This document shows positions 16,776 through 28,542 of a DNA stretch of 64,000 nucleotides, in pieces; position 1 is the stretch's first letter; every line of letters begins with the position of its first letter. The stretch is from Neorhizobium populisoli. Lineage in GTDB: Bacteria > Pseudomonadota > Alphaproteobacteria > Rhizobiales > Rhizobiaceae. The DNA lies in the NCBI RefSeq assembly GCF_019430945.1, contig NZ_JAHYCB010000004.1, positions 124,001 to 188,000 of the forward strand. The letters are read 5' to 3'. Both the position numbers and the translations under genes were made by a program. The notes under the pieces were generated by a model that saw only the letters and a list, made by a program, of their open reading frames with translations, was not told where the DNA came from and did no database searches.

Positions 16776-17969
16776 TTAGCGGCGCTGGTTATAGACGTCG
16801 ACGCAGACGGCGCCGAGCAGGACGAGGCCCTTGATGACCTGCTGCAGGTCGATACCGATGCCGAGGATCGACATGCCGTTGTTCATCACGCCCATCAGGA
16901 ACGCGCCGATGACGGCACCCGTCACCTTGCCGACACCGCCATAGGCGGACGCCCCGCCGATGAAGCAGGCCGCGATGACGTCGAGCTCGAAGCCGGTACC
17001 GGCCTTCGGCGTCGCGCTATTCAAACGCGCGGCGACCACGAGGCCGGCAAGGCCTGCAAGCACGCCCATGTTGACGAAGGTCCAGAAGACCAGCCGCTGG
17101 GTCTTGATGCCGGAAAGCTCGGCTGCCTTGGCATTGCCGCCGACGGCATAGATCTGACGGCCGATCACCGTGCGGTTGGTGAAGAAGGCATAGGCCGCGA
17201 TCAGCACGCCCATGATGATCAGCACGTTCGGCATGCCGCGATACGACGAGATCAGGTAGGCGATATAGGCGATGATGCCGAACACCACCACATTCTTGCC
17301 GATGAAAAGAGCCAGAGGCTCGGTCTCGACACCATGCGACAGATGGCGCACGCGGCTCTGGAAGCTCTGCCAGACAAGGAAAACCGCTAGCAGGATGCCG
17401 ATGATGAAGGACGTGACGTAGAAGCTGCCTTCAGACGAGATGAGTTCCGGGATGAAGCCGGAGGACAGTTTCTGGAAGCTCGGATCGAACGGGCCGATCG
17501 CCTGGCTGCCGAGAACCGTGATCATCAGGCCGCGAAAGACGAGCATGCCCGCCAGCGTGACGATGAACGACGGTATCTTGAGATAGGCAATGAAATAGCC
17601 CTGTGCCGCACCGATTATCCCGCCGAGGATAAGGCAGAGAAGGGCCGCGACGCCAAAATCGATGTGATACGGCACCATCAGCACCGCCCCGACGCCGCCG
17701 ATGAATCCGGCGACCGAGCCGACCGACAGGTCGATATGGCCGGTGACGATGATCATCAGCATGCCGAGCGCCATGATGACGACATAGCTGTTCTGCAGGA
17801 TGATGTTGGTGAGGTTCAGCGGCCTGAGGATCACGCCATTGGTCAGGTAGGCGAAGATCAGGACGATCGCGAGCAGCGATATCAACATACCGTATTCGCG
17901 AAGGTTGTCCTTCCAGAAGCCGGTTCCGCGCTGCTGCGGAGCAGCCGTGGTATTCGACGGGTTGCTCAT
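16776..17969 (-). CDS. gguB: Multiple sugar ABC transporter permease GguB
   Basis: A 397-residue inner membrane protein of the XylH/MmsB/GguB group, with about ten hydrophobic helices. Diagnostic segments include [22 protein letters not shown] (near 90), [19 protein letters not shown] and [28 protein letters not shown] (the cytoplasmic loop contacting the ATPase). Its start overlaps the gguA stop by 4 bases. It forms the channel for sugars delivered by ChvE. The gene is the last of the minus-strand sugar operon. Confidence 0.92.
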   Translation of the reverse strand: MSNPSNTTAAPQQRGTGFWKDNLREYGMLISLLAIVLIFAYLTNGVILRPLNLTNIILQNSYVVIMALGMLMIIVTGHIDLSVGSVAGFIGGVGAVLMVPYHIDFGVAALLCLILGGIIGAAQGYFIAYLKIPSFIVTLAGMLVFRGLMITVLGSQAIGPFDPSFQKLSSGFIPELISSEGSFYVTSFIIGILLAVFLVWQSFQSRVRHLSHGVETEPLALFIGKNVVVFGIIAYIAYLISSYRGMPNVLIIMGVLIAAYAFFTNRTVIGRQIYAVGGNAKAAELSGIKTQRLVFWTFVNMGVLAGLAGLVVAARLNSATPKAGTGFELDVIAACFIGGASAYGGVGKVTGAVIGAFLMGVMNNGMSILGIGIDLQQVIKGLVLLGAVCVDVYNQRR

Positions 17970-19552
17970 TGTTCCCTCACTTTGCGGCGCATGATGGCGC
18001 GCATGATATTTTCCTGCGTGGCCTGTTCGCCGGCAACTTCGCCGACGAATTCGCCTTCGTGCATCACCATGATCCGGTCGCAGATGCCGATCAGTTCCGG
18101 CATTTCCGACGAGATGACCACGACAGCCTTTCCGGCATCCGCAAGTTCGTTGATGATCGTGTAGATTTCATATTTCGCACCGACGTCGATACCGCGGGTC
18201 GGCTCGTCGAGGATCAGCACTTCGGGGCCGGTGAACAGCCATTTGGACAGCACCACCTTCTGCTGGTTGCCGCCCGAAAGCTTGCCGGTTTCCTGGTAGA
18301 CGTTGTGGCTGCGGATACGCATGCGGCCGCGGAATTCCTGCGCCACCTTCATCTCGGCGATATCGTCGATGACGCCGCGCTTGGACACCCCGCCGAGATG
18401 GGCGAGCGAGATGTTCTTGCGGATGTCTTCGGCAAGCACGAGGCCGAGCTGCTTGCGGTCTTCGGTGACATAGGCGAGCCCCGCCTTGATCGCCTTGTGG
18501 ACGTCCGAAAGATCGAGTTCCTTGCCGTGCAGCTTGGCGGTGCCGGTGATATGGCGACCCCAGGAGCGGCCGAACAGGCTCATGGCAAATTCGGTGCGGC
18601 CAGCGCCCATCAGGCCGGAAATACCGACGATTTCGCCGGCCCTGACCTTCATGGAGACGTTCTTGACCACCTGGCGCTCCGAATGGAGCGGGTGGAAGGC
18701 CGACCAGTTCTCGACTTCGAAGACCACGTCGCCGATCTTCGGCTCGCGCTTCGGGTAACGGCTTTCGAGATCGCGATCGACCATGCGGCGGACGATCTCG
18801 TCCTCGTCGACCGGGCCCGCATGGCAATCCATCGTGCCGACAGTGCGGCCGTCGCGCAGAACCGTGATGCGGTCGGCGATTTCGGTGATCTCGTTCAGCT
18901 TGTGGCTGATCATGATCGAGGTGATGCCGCGGCGGCGGAATTCCTTCAGAAGCTCCAGAAGTGCCGCGCTGTCCGTTTCGTTCAGCGATGCGGTCGGCTC
19001 GTCGAGGATCAGCAGGCGCACGTCCTTCGACAGCGCCTTCGCGATTTCCACCATCTGCTGCTTGCCGACGCCGATATTGGTGATCAGCATTTCGGGCGCT
19101 TCGGTGAGGCCCACCTTCTCGAGCAGAGCCTTGGTGCGCCGGCGGCGCTCGTCGCGGTCGATGATGCCGAATTTCGACGGCGCGCTGTGCAAAAAGATAT
19201 TCTCGGCGATCGACATCAGCGGGATGAGCGCGAGCTCCTGATGGATGATGATGATGCCGAGCTTTTCGGAATCGTTGATGTCGCGGAACTGCCGCTCCTC
19301 ACCGTCGAAAAGGATCGAGCCCTCATAGGATCCGTGCGGGTAGACGCCCGACAGGACCTTCATCAGAGTCGATTTGCCGGCACCGTTTTCGCCGACAAGC
19401 GCGTGGATCTCGCCTTCCTGCACCGCGAAACTGACGTCGGAAAGCGCCTTCACGGCGCCGAAACTCTTCGAAATCCCCCGCATTTCCAGAATCGGCGGCT
19501 TTTCTACCGGCGGGATCGGATGCGGGACGGTATTCGTTGAGGGATCAAGCAT
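17966..19552 (-). CDS. gguA: Multiple sugar ABC transporter ATP-binding protein GguA
   Basis: A 528-residue double ATPase. The first half has Walker [10 protein letters not shown] (near 53), Walker [16 protein letters not shown] (near 180). The second half has a degenerate Walker A ([16 protein letters not shown] near 315), signature [15 protein letters not shown] (near 425) and Walker [21 protein letters not shown] (near 445). Duplicated ATPases with an altered second P-loop are usual for the monosaccharide (RbsA/XylG/MmsA/GguA) class. An N-terminal proline-rich extension of about 20 residues precedes the first domain. It lies between chvE and gguB and is coupled to gguB by overlap. Confidence 0.93.
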   Translation of the reverse strand: MLDPSTNTVPHPIPPVEKPPILEMRGISKSFGAVKALSDVSFAVQEGEIHALVGENGAGKSTLMKVLSGVYPHGSYEGSILFDGEERQFRDINDSEKLGIIIIHQELALIPLMSIAENIFLHSAPSKFGIIDRDERRRRTKALLEKVGLTEAPEMLITNIGVGKQQMVEIAKALSKDVRLLILDEPTASLNETDSAALLELLKEFRRRGITSIMISHKLNEITEIADRITVLRDGRTVGTMDCHAGPVDEDEIVRRMVDRDLESRYPKREPKIGDVVFEVENWSAFHPLHSERQVVKNVSMKVRAGEIVGISGLMGAGRTEFAMSLFGRSWGRHITGTAKLHGKELDLSDVHKAIKAGLAYVTEDRKQLGLVLAEDIRKNISLAHLGGVSKRGVIDDIAEMKVAQEFRGRMRIRSHNVYQETGKLSGGNQQKVVLSKWLFTGPEVLILDEPTRGIDVGAKYEIYTIINELADAGKAVVVISSEMPELIGICDRIMVMHEGEFVGEVAGEQATQENIMRAIMRRKVREQ

Positions 19553-19576
19553 GACAGCTCCCAGATAACCAAAACG

Positions 19577-19600
19577 GCGCGGCGGTCTTTGCCGCCGCGC
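19577..19600 (-). terminator. GC-rich stem-loop between chvE and gguA
   Basis: A perfect 9-base stem (gcgcggcgg at 19577-19585 with ccgccgcgc at 19592-19600) around a 6-base loop, followed on the transcribed strand by GTTTTGG. Stem-loops in this position often let the binding protein be made in excess of the membrane and ATPase subunits, by partial termination or by protecting the 3' end. The T-run is short, so read-through is expected. Confidence 0.6.
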
Positions 19601-19621
19601 ACGCCAACAATTTAAACGACC

Positions 19622-20686
19622 TTACTTGACCTGGGCTTCCTTGTAGTAGCCGCCGTCGACCAGAATCTGCTTCCAGTTCGACTTGTCAACCACCACCGGC
19701 TTCAGCAGGTAGGACGGAACGACCTTCTTTCCGTTGTCATAGGTCTTGGTGTCGTTGACGGTCGGCTCTTTGCCGCTCATCGCAGCATCAACCATGTCGA
19801 CGGTGACCTTGGCAAGATCGCGGGTGTCCTTGAAGATGGTCGAATACTGCTCGCCGGCAATGATCGACTTGACCGACGGGACTTCAGCATCCTGGCCGGT
19901 GACGATCGGCATCGGCTGGCCGCCAGAACCGTAACCGACGCCCTTGACCGACGAGAGAATGCCGATCGAGATACCGTCATAAGGAGACAGGACGCCGTTC
20001 AGCTTCTTGTCGGAATAGGTCGAGGACAGGATCGCGTCCATGCGGGCCTGGGCGGTTGCCGGGTCCCAACGCAGGGTGGCGACCTTGTCCATGCCGACCT
20101 GGCCCGAACCGACCTTCAACGTGCCCTTGTCGATCAGCGGCTGCAGAACGCTCATCGCGCCGTTGTAGAAGAAGAAGGCGTTGTTGTCGTCCGGCGAACC
20201 GCCGAAGAGTTCGATGTTGAACGGACCCTTTTCGGTGTCGGCCTTGAGGCCCTTCACCAGCGAGGTTGCCTGCTGAACGCCGACCTGGAAGTTGTCGAAG
20301 GTCGCGTAGTAGCTGACATTCGGCGTGTCGCGGATCAGGCGGTCATAAGCGATGACCTTGATCTTCTGGTCGGCAGCCTGCTGCAGGACGTTGGAGAGCG
20401 TCGTGCCGTCGATCGACGCGATGACCAGAACCTTGGCGCCCTTGGTGACCATGTTCTCGATCTGCGACACCTGGTTCGGAATGTCGTCTTCCGCATACTG
20501 AAGGTCGACGGAATAACCGCGTTCCTTCAGGATCTTGACCATGTTGTCGCCGTCGGCGATCCAGCGGGCCGAGGACTTGGTCGGCATGGCAACGCCGACG
20601 AGGCCCTTGTCGGCGGCGGACGCAGCCGAGCCCATGGCCAGGCCCATCAACATCGTTGCGGTGGCGAGATATTTGAACATTCGCAT
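19622..20686 (-). CDS. chvE: Multiple sugar-binding periplasmic protein ChvE
   Basis: A 354-residue binding protein, the same length as I recall for Agrobacterium ChvE. ATG 20686 is selected by AGGAGGAG 6 bases upstream. A signal peptide ([19 protein letters not shown], cut near ASA-ADKG) precedes a very ChvE-like mature sequence: [78 protein letters not shown] and [20 protein letters not shown]. ChvE binds aldose sugars including galactose, arabinose, glucose and xylose; in Agrobacterium it also acts with VirA. No vir genes lie in this window, so only the transport role is supported here. Confidence 0.93.
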   Translation of the reverse strand: MRMFKYLATATMLMGLAMGSAASAADKGLVGVAMPTKSSARWIADGDNMVKILKERGYSVDLQYAEDDIPNQVSQIENMVTKGAKVLVIASIDGTTLSNVLQQAADQKIKVIAYDRLIRDTPNVSYYATFDNFQVGVQQATSLVKGLKADTEKGPFNIELFGGSPDDNNAFFFYNGAMSVLQPLIDKGTLKVGSGQVGMDKVATLRWDPATAQARMDAILSSTYSDKKLNGVLSPYDGISIGILSSVKGVGYGSGGQPMPIVTGQDAEVPSVKSIIAGEQYSTIFKDTRDLAKVTVDMVDAAMSGKEPTVNDTKTYDNGKKVVPSYLLKPVVVDKSNWKQILVDGGYYKEAQVK

Positions 20687-20801
20687 GGATTGCTCCTCCT
20701 TTGCGGCGGCTCCCATCGAGCCCCCGGATTCAGTGTCGTGAGCGGCCTCCCGCCGCCCTGGGGTGATCGGAGACCGGTCGGCAAGCCGACCGGTCCTTGG
20801 A

Positions 20802-22646
20802 TCAATGGTTGTCGCGCGGCAGACCTTCGGTCTGCGCGATACGCTGGTACTTGATGGCCGGTTCGAGAACCGCGCCGGTTTCCATCTGGCCGACGATGCC
20901 GCGCTGGATTTCCTGCCAGGGCGTCTGGTGCTTTGGATACTTGAAGCCGCCTTCCGCCTCGAGTGCCGTACGGCGCGTGGCGATTTCTTCGTCGGAGATC
21001 AGGATGTTGGCTTCACCGCGGCCGAGGTCGATACGCACCCGGTCGCCGGTCTTGAGGATCGCGAGACCACCGCCGGCAGCGGCTTCCGGCGAAGCGTTGA
21101 GGATCGACGGGCTACCGGACGTGCCGGACTGACGACCGTCGCCGATGCAGGCGAGCGACGAAATCCCGCGCTTCAGAAGGTAGTCCGGCGCACGCATGTT
21201 GACGACTTCGGCCGCACCCGGATAACCGATCGGGCCGGCGCCGCGCATGAACAGAACCGTGTGCTCGTCGATGGCGAGCGACGGATCGTCGATGCGGTGG
21301 TGGTAATCTTCCGGACCGTCGAACACGACCGCCTTGCCTTCGAAGGCTTCCGGATCGCTCGGGTTGGAGAGATAACGCTCGCGGAATTCCGGCGAGATGA
21401 CGCTGGTCTTCATGATCGCCGAGGAGAACAGGTTGCCGCGCAGCACGCGGAACCCGGCGCGCGGCTTCAGCGGCTCGTCATAACGCTTGATGACCTTGTC
21501 ATCCTCGATGATCGCGCCGCGGCAGTTCTCGCCGATCGTCTTGCCGTTGACGGTGAGCGCATCCTCGTTGATCAACCCTTGCGTCATCAGCTGGTTGACG
21601 ACCGCCGGCACGCCGCCGGCATGATAATAATCTTCACCGAGATATTCGCCGGCCGGCTGCAGGTTGACGAGAAGCGGCACTTCTTCGCCATAGGTCTGCC
21701 AGTCGTCGACCGTCAGCTCGACACCGATATGACGGGCGAGCGCGTTCAGGTGGATCGGCGCATTGGTCGAGCCGCCGATCGCCGAATTGACGCGGATGGC
21801 GTTGACGAAGGCGTCCTTGGTCAGAATGTCGGAAGGCTTCAGGTCTTCCTTGACCATTTCGACGATGCGAAGGCCGGTCAGATAGGAGACTTCCTGGCGA
21901 TCGCGATACGGCGCCGGAATGGCGGCCGAGCCCGGAAGCTGCATGCCGAGCGCTTCGGCCAGCGAGTTCATCGTCGTCGCCGTGCCCATCGTGTTGCAGT
22001 AACCGGTCGACGGGGCCGACGAGGCAACGAGCTTCACGAAGCCCGCATAATCGATCTCGCCCTTGGCCAGCAGTTCGCGGGCCTTCCAGACGATGGTGCC
22101 CGAACCGGTGCGCTCGCCGCGGAACCAGCCGTTCAACATCGGGCCGACCGACAGAGCGATCGCCGGGATGTTGACGGTGGCCGCGGCCATAAGACAGGCC
22201 GGCGTGGTCTTGTCGCAGCCGATCGTCAGCACGACGGCGTCGAGCGGATAACCGTAAAGCACTTCGACGAGGCCGAGATAGGCAAGGTTGCGGTCGAGGC
22301 CGGCGGTCGGGCGCTTGCCGGTTTCCTGGATCGGATGGACCGGGAATTCGATGGCGATGCCACCGGCTTCACGAATGCCTTCGCGCAAACGGTTGGCAAG
22401 TTCCAGGTGATGGCGGTTGCAGGGCGAGAGGTCCGAACCGGTCTGGGCGATGCCGATGATCGGACGATCCGACTGCAATTCGGCTTGGCTCAGACCGAAG
22501 TTCATGTAGCGCTCCAGATAAAGCGCCGTCATGTCGATATTGTCCGGATTGTCGAACCACGCACGCGAGCGGAGTTTGCGCCCTTCGCTGCGGCTATGAC
22601 CCGCCTTGGCTATTTCGTTCGACGGTGCATTCTCTGAATTGCTCAT
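20802..22646 (-). CDS. IlvD/Edd-family sugar-acid dehydratase (L-arabinonate type)
   Basis: A 614-residue dehydratase. Iron-sulfur cluster cysteines fit [10 protein letters not shown] (near 75), [15 protein letters not shown] (near 143) and the [15 protein letters not shown] block (near 215). The metal and substrate segment [18 protein letters not shown] (near 312) and the C-terminal [24 protein letters not shown] are typical of the sugar-acid branch (arabinonate, xylonate, galactonate dehydratases) rather than branched-chain IlvD. Predicted reaction: L-arabinonate or D-galactonate-type acid to the 2-keto-3-deoxy acid. It starts 2 bases before the dehydrogenase stop in an operon with dehydrogenase, GguC and ChvE, consistent with non-phosphorylative pentose oxidation. 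The exact sugar acid is uncertain. Confidence 0.85.
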   Translation of the reverse strand: MSNSENAPSNEIAKAGHSRSEGRKLRSRAWFDNPDNIDMTALYLERYMNFGLSQAELQSDRPIIGIAQTGSDLSPCNRHHLELANRLREGIREAGGIAIEFPVHPIQETGKRPTAGLDRNLAYLGLVEVLYGYPLDAVVLTIGCDKTTPACLMAAATVNIPAIALSVGPMLNGWFRGERTGSGTIVWKARELLAKGEIDYAGFVKLVASSAPSTGYCNTMGTATTMNSLAEALGMQLPGSAAIPAPYRDRQEVSYLTGLRIVEMVKEDLKPSDILTKDAFVNAIRVNSAIGGSTNAPIHLNALARHIGVELTVDDWQTYGEEVPLLVNLQPAGEYLGEDYYHAGGVPAVVNQLMTQGLINEDALTVNGKTIGENCRGAIIEDDKVIKRYDEPLKPRAGFRVLRGNLFSSAIMKTSVISPEFRERYLSNPSDPEAFEGKAVVFDGPEDYHHRIDDPSLAIDEHTVLFMRGAGPIGYPGAAEVVNMRAPDYLLKRGISSLACIGDGRQSGTSGSPSILNASPEAAAGGGLAILKTGDRVRIDLGRGEANILISDEEIATRRTALEAEGGFKYPKHQTPWQEIQRGIVGQMETGAVLEPAIKYQRIAQTEGLPRDNH

Positions 22647-22648
22647 GA

Positions 22649-23575
22649 TCAGTCCTCAAAGGCCTCTGTCTGGATGCGTCGGCCCAACATAAAGGCATCT
22701 GCGACATGCACCAGCGGCGAGAAGTCGGTATCGCTCGATTTTGCGGCAACCAGCGCAACAAAATCGCGATAGAGATTGCGGTATTCACGATCTTCTTCGA
22801 CGATCTGGGCCTCGCCATCGACGATGAGACGGCTGCCGCCATGCGTCAGCACGATCTTGCCCTCGTCCGTCTCGACCGTGATGTCCCAGGTCTGCGGACC
22901 GGTCTGGCGCCAGTCGAATTCGGCTGAAACCGGCACGCCGCTATCCGTTTCGAAGGCAAGCGAAGCGGCAATCGGTGCTGCGCGGTTGGCCGGGAAGGTC
23001 AAATCCGAGCGGGTCAGATGGAATTTTTCCGGCATGATGCGGGTGACGATCGACAGCGCATTGATGCCCGGATCGAAAACACCGAGGCCGCCCGGCTCCC
23101 AGATCCAGGCCTGGCCCGGATGCCAGTGGCGCACATCTTCCTTCCACTCGACCGAAACGCTCTTCAGCTTACGCTTGGCAAGCAGCGCCCGCGCCGGTTC
23201 GACGGCGGCAGCGGCGCGCGAATGCCAGGTGGAAAACAGCGTCAGGCCCTTGGCCTTGGCAAGCGCTTCCAGCGCATAGACTTCCGAAAGCGTCGCGCCC
23301 GGCGGCTTTTCCAGCATCACATGCTTGCCGGCGTCGAGGGCGGCCTTGGCTTGTTCGAACCGGCCCTGCGGCGGTGTGCAGAGCGAAACGGCATCGATTT
23401 CGATGCCGGATGCGAGCAGATCGCCGATTTCGTTAAAACAGTGGACACCGTCGAGTTGGGCATTGCGGCTTGCGACGGCGACAAGATCGATGCCGTCGGT
23501 CGCGGCGATCGCGCCGAGATGCTGATCCCTGGCGATCTTGCCGAGCCCGACGATTGCGAGACGAATGGGAGCCAT
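22649..23575 (-). CDS. Gfo/Idh/MocA-family L-arabinose / D-galactose 1-dehydrogenase
   Basis: A 308-residue NAD(P)-dependent dehydrogenase with Rossmann motif [17 protein letters not shown] near residue 9, [34 protein letters not shown] (catalytic Lys in EKPP), [14 protein letters not shown] and [24 protein letters not shown]. This is close to the Azospirillum L-arabinose 1-dehydrogenase as I remember it, and to D-galactose 1-dehydrogenases. It oxidises the pyranose to the 1,5-lactone. No lactonase gene is adjacent, so ring opening is spontaneous or encoded elsewhere. Confidence 0.87.
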   Translation of the reverse strand: MAPIRLAIVGLGKIARDQHLGAIAATDGIDLVAVASRNAQLDGVHCFNEIGDLLASGIEIDAVSLCTPPQGRFEQAKAALDAGKHVMLEKPPGATLSEVYALEALAKAKGLTLFSTWHSRAAAAVEPARALLAKRKLKSVSVEWKEDVRHWHPGQAWIWEPGGLGVFDPGINALSIVTRIMPEKFHLTRSDLTFPANRAAPIAASLAFETDSGVPVSAEFDWRQTGPQTWDITVETDEGKIVLTHGGSRLIVDGEAQIVEEDREYRNLYRDFVALVAAKSSDTDFSPLVHVADAFMLGRRIQTEAFED

Positions 23576-23584
23576 GTCTGCCTC

Positions 23585-24577
23585 TCAGAGCGACTTGATC
23601 GTGACCGGCTTTGCAGCCTCGACGGCCAACCGGTTGGACAGCGGCAGCTTGAAGGGAGCTGCAGCGATTTCGAACACATCGCCCGGCTCCGTCTTTATAC
23701 CTTCCGAGAAGGAGAGCGTCGCGGTGCCGAAGAAGTGGACATGCAGATCGCCCGGCTGGCGGAAAATTTCGTATTTGAAGTTATGGTGTTCCAGGTTGGC
23801 AATGGTGTGCGACATGTTCGCTTCGCCTGACAGGAACGGCTTTTCGAAGATCGCCTTGCCGTCACGCAGAACGCGTGACGTGCCTTCAACATGATCCGGC
23901 AGGTCGCCAACGATCAGTTCCGGGCCGAGCGCCGCCTGGCGCAGCTTGGAATGGGCGAGCCAGAGATAGTTGCCCTTTTCCGTCACATGGTCGGAAAATT
24001 CGTTGGCAAGCGTGAAACCGACGCGGAACGGCGTGCCGTCCTGGCCGATCAGATAGATCGCTGCCAGTTCCGGTTCTTCGCCGCCATCCAGCGCGAATGC
24101 CGGGGAAACGAGGTCTTCGCCGGTGGCGCGAAGCTGCGAACCGTTGCCCTTATAGAACCATTCCGGCTGAACGCCGGTTTCGCCGGCTTTCGGCTTACCG
24201 CCTTCGACGCCCATCAGGAACATGCGCATGGAGTCGGTCGGTTTTTCGGTCGAAGCAGCAGCTTTATGCATCTTGTCACGACCATCGGCCGAACCGAGAT
24301 GGGTCAGGCCCGTGCCGGCGACGATGAAATGCGCCGGGTCCGGATGGGTGATTGGCAGCGCGATGCGGCCTTCGGCAGCGGCCTTGTCGAGATCGACGGT
24401 ATCGCCGAAACCGGCGGCATCGATACGCTCTCGCAGCGTCTGGCCGGCGACAATCGCCTGGCTTGCCAGATCATAGGTAGAGGAAACGCCCTTTACGACG
24501 CGCGCGGCGCTCTCGCCATCCCACGCGACAACACTCAGCGCTCCGGCGCCATCCCGAACCTGAAGAATACGCAACAT
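23585..24577 (-). CDS. gguC: GguC / AraD1-family FAH-fold protein, probable 2-keto-3-deoxy sugar acid dehydratase
   Basis: A 330-residue FAH-fold protein. ATG 24577 (MLRILQVRDG) has GGGTGA about 8 bases upstream; an in-frame GTG at 24589 would add four residues. Characteristic segments: HFIVAGTGLTHLGSADGRDKMHK, QPEWFYKGNGSQLRATGEDL, GEEPELAAIYLIGQDGTP (the E-x-E metal site), GFTLANEFSDHVTEKGNYLWLAHSKLR and HVHFFGTATLSF. GguC was named from the Agrobacterium chvE-gguABC locus. AraD1 proteins are thought to process 2-keto-3-deoxy-arabinonate. It is the first gene of the minus-strand operon, facing ytfQ across a 329-base divergent promoter region. Confidence 0.88.
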   Translation of the reverse strand: MLRILQVRDGAGALSVVAWDGESAARVVKGVSSTYDLASQAIVAGQTLRERIDAAGFGDTVDLDKAAAEGRIALPITHPDPAHFIVAGTGLTHLGSADGRDKMHKAAASTEKPTDSMRMFLMGVEGGKPKAGETGVQPEWFYKGNGSQLRATGEDLVSPAFALDGGEEPELAAIYLIGQDGTPFRVGFTLANEFSDHVTEKGNYLWLAHSKLRQAALGPELIVGDLPDHVEGTSRVLRDGKAIFEKPFLSGEANMSHTIANLEHHNFKYEIFRQPGDLHVHFFGTATLSFSEGIKTEPGDVFEIAAAPFKLPLSNRLAVEAAKPVTIKSL

Positions 24578-24906
24578 CGATTTCGTCACCCAATGCTTAT
24601 CCGAATAATCACGGCATCTCCCGGCGCCGCACTCCTCCCATCGGATATCTCAAGGTCCCCGATGTAGTCAATAATACGACTATTGGATTGCCCGGCGCCT
24701 TGTCAAGAACGACGATTGTCATAAAAGCGTGTTACTATGCATGGTTAAAAACGCTTTTTCCACAGGGATTCAATCGATTGTAGATGGCGCTTGATGCGCT
24801 ACGTGGCACTAAATCGTAAAATCGAAAAAATTAGCGCTTGTAAAAGTAATATTATATGCACATGTTGCCGCCGTCAGATCGCTTATCATCTCTGGGAGGA
24901 TTAAAG
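24578..24906. promoter_or_regulatory. Divergent promoter region of the two sugar arms, with candidate operators
   Basis: No gene in 329 bases. Dyads seen: TAGTC-N8-GACTA at 24665-24682, AAAAGCGT/ACGCTTTT at 24723-24730 and 24751-24758, and the palindrome CAATCGATTG at 24771-24780. The region is AT-richer than its surroundings, especially 24800-24860. It must hold promoters for the gguC operon (minus) and the ytfQ operon (plus). The FCD-type GntR regulator encoded at the end of the plus arm is the obvious candidate to bind here. Confidence 0.55.
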
Positions 24907-25866
24907 ATGAAAAGAGCACTCGCGACGGCTGCGGCCGTTCTCACCCTGTCTCTCGCTTCCACCGTTTCCGCAGCTTCGCTGACCGTCGGCTTTTCGCAGA
25001 TCGGTTCGGAATCCGGCTGGCGTGCGGCTGAAACCACCGTCACCAAGCAGGAAGCCGAAAAGCGCGGCGTCACGCTGAAGTTTGCCGATGCGCAGCAGAA
25101 GCAGGAAAACCAGATCAAGGCGATCCGCGGCTTCATCGCCCAGAAGGTCGACGCGATCTTCATCGCACCGGTTGTCTCAACCGGCTGGGATGCGGTTCTC
25201 AAGGAAGCCAAGGAAGAAAAGATCCCGGTCATCCTTCTCGACCGCGAAATCGACGCTCCGAAGGACCTTTACCTGACGGCTGTGACCTCCGACCAGGTCT
25301 TCGAAGGCAAGGTTGCCGGCGAATGGCTGGCAAAGGATGTCGGCTCCAAGGACTGCAAGGTCGTCGAGCTGCAGGGCACGACCGGTTCTTCGCCGGCCAT
25401 CAACCGCAAGAAGGGTTTTGAAGAAGGCATCAAGGCTGCTTCCAACATCAAGATCGTCCGCTCGCAGACCGGCGACTTCACCCGCACCAAGGGCAAGGAA
25501 GTCATGGAAAGCTTCATCAAGGCCGAAGGCGGCGGCAAGGGCATCTGCGCCGTCTACGCCCATAACGACGACATGGCCGTCGGCGCTATCCAGGCAATCA
25601 AGGAAGCCGGCCTGAAGCCGGGCACCGACATCAAGATCGTCTCGATCGACGCCGTTCCGGATATCTTCCAGGCCATGGCGAAGGGCGAAGCCAACGCCAC
25701 CGTCGAACTGACCCCCAACATGGCAGGCCCGGCCTTCGAAGCGCTCAACGCTTATCTGAAGGATAAGAAAGAGCCGAAGAAGTGGATCCAGACGGAATCC
25801 AAGCTGTACACGCAGAAGGATGATCCGATGAAGGTCTACGAAGCCAAGAAGGGCCTCGGCTACTGA
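24907..25866 (+). CDS. Sugar ABC transporter substrate-binding protein, YtfQ-like
   Basis: A 319-residue binding protein starting MKRALATAAAVLTLSLASTVSAAS at ATG 24907, with GGGAGGA upstream and a signal peptide cut after SA. Mature features: SLTVGFSQIGSESGWRAAET, FADAQQKQENQIKAIRGFIAQ, IFIAPVVSTGWDAVLKEAK and VILLDREID, all typical of the galactofuranose-binding YtfQ group in the PBP type 1 sugar family. E. coli YtfQ binds galactofuranose; rhizobial relatives may take arabinose or galactose, which fits the enzymes on the opposite strand. It is separated from the ATPase gene by a stem-loop. Confidence 0.88.
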   Translation: MKRALATAAAVLTLSLASTVSAASLTVGFSQIGSESGWRAAETTVTKQEAEKRGVTLKFADAQQKQENQIKAIRGFIAQKVDAIFIAPVVSTGWDAVLKEAKEEKIPVILLDREIDAPKDLYLTAVTSDQVFEGKVAGEWLAKDVGSKDCKVVELQGTTGSSPAINRKKGFEEGIKAASNIKIVRSQTGDFTRTKGKEVMESFIKAEGGGKGICAVYAHNDDMAVGAIQAIKEAGLKPGTDIKIVSIDAVPDIFQAMAKGEANATVELTPNMAGPAFEALNAYLKDKKEPKKWIQTESKLYTQKDDPMKVYEAKKGLGY

Positions 25867-25916
25867 TCTCCCGTCGTCCGGTCTAGCCTCCTACAACAGG
25901 CCGGACGCATTCAGCG

Positions 25917-25945
25917 ACCGGAGCGGTGCCCCTCGCCGCTCCGGT
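25917..25945 (+). terminator. GC-rich stem-loop between the YtfQ-like gene and its ATPase gene
   Basis: A perfect 10-base stem, accggagcgg (25917-25926) with ccgctccggt (25936-25945), loop of 9 bases, no strong T-run (TCTTCGGT follows). It mirrors the chvE-gguA spacer and probably sets the ratio of binding protein to membrane components. Confidence 0.6.
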
Positions 25946-25972
25946 TCTTCGGTATTTGCGGGATGAGTTGGA

Positions 25973-27498
<1,526 letters not shown>

Positions 27499-27502
<4 letters not shown>

Positions 27503-28542
27503 ACAGTCTCAGCCGCCGCATAAAACGCCTCGCGCCGCAGATCATCGCGCTTGCCATCATCCTGGCGCTGATCACCGCAATCGCGCCCGGTTTCCTGACG
27601 ATCTCGATGCAGAACGGCCGCATCTACGGCAGTCTCGTCGATATTCTGGTACGCGCCGCACCCGTGGCACTGCTGACGATCGGCATGACGCTGGTCATCG
27701 CCACGCGCGGCATCGACCTTTCGATCGGCGCGGTCATCGCTATCTGCGGCGCGGTCGCCGCGACCCTGATCACCAACGGTTATCCGCTGCCGGTCGTGGT
27801 TTTCGTTTCGCTCGGCGTCGGACTCCTCTGCGGGCTGTGGAACGGCGTGCTGGTGGCGCTTCTCGACATCCAGCCGATCATCGCGACGCTTATCCTGATG
27901 GTGGCCGGCCGCGGCATCGCCCAGCTCATCACCGAAGGGGTCATCCTCACCTTCAACGACGACGGTTTTGCAGCGCTGGGCTCCGGCGCGCTGGCCGGCA
28001 TTCCGATCCCGATCCTGATCTGGATCACGGCCGCCATTCTGATCGGCATTCTCGTCCGGCGCACGGCGCTCGGCTTCCTGATCGAAGCGACCGGCATCAA
28101 CCGCCGGGCGGCCACGCTTGCCGGCGTTCGGGCGCGCTTCCTGCTGTTCTTTGTCTACGCGATTTCCGGCATCTGCGCGGCAATCGCCGGGCTGATCGTT
28201 ACCGCCGATATCCGTGGCGCCGACGCCAACAATGCCGGTCTCTGGCTGGAGCTCGACGCGATTCTCGCCGTCGTCATCGGCGGTACGTCGCTGAATGGTG
28301 GACGTTTCTCGATCGCCGCGTCGCTGATCGGCGCACTGATCATCCAGTCGATCAACACGGGCATTCTGGTCTCCGGCTTCCCGCCGGAATTCAACCTGAT
28401 CATCAAGGCCGTCATCATCATCATCGTGCTGACACTGCAATCGCCGGCGATCCTCTCGCTCATCGGCTTTATGAAACAGCCGAAGAAGCCTGAAGCAGCA
28501 AATACCAAGCCGGTTAAAAAGGCTGAAGGAGCGGCACGATGA
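27499..28542 (+). CDS. Sugar ABC transporter permease, YtfT-like
   Basis: A 347-residue membrane protein with repeated hydrophobic helices. Conserved RbsC/YtfT features: IGMTLVIATRGIDLSIGAVIAI near 75, DIQPIIATLILMVAGRGIAQL near 125, the cytoplasmic segment EATGINRRAATLAGVRARF near 200 and ELDAILAVVIGGTSLNGGRF near 255. The C-terminus is charged (KPVKKAEGAAR). It overlaps both neighbours by 4 bases, so it is translationally coupled. Confidence 0.9.

Noticed and set aside
17969..19540. Long plus-strand frame opposite gguA
   Set aside because: Composition is that of an antisense shadow; gguA has all ATPase motifs.
19622..20686. Virulence-related role of ChvE with VirA/VirG
   Set aside because: No vir genes or T-DNA features in the window; only the transport role is supported.
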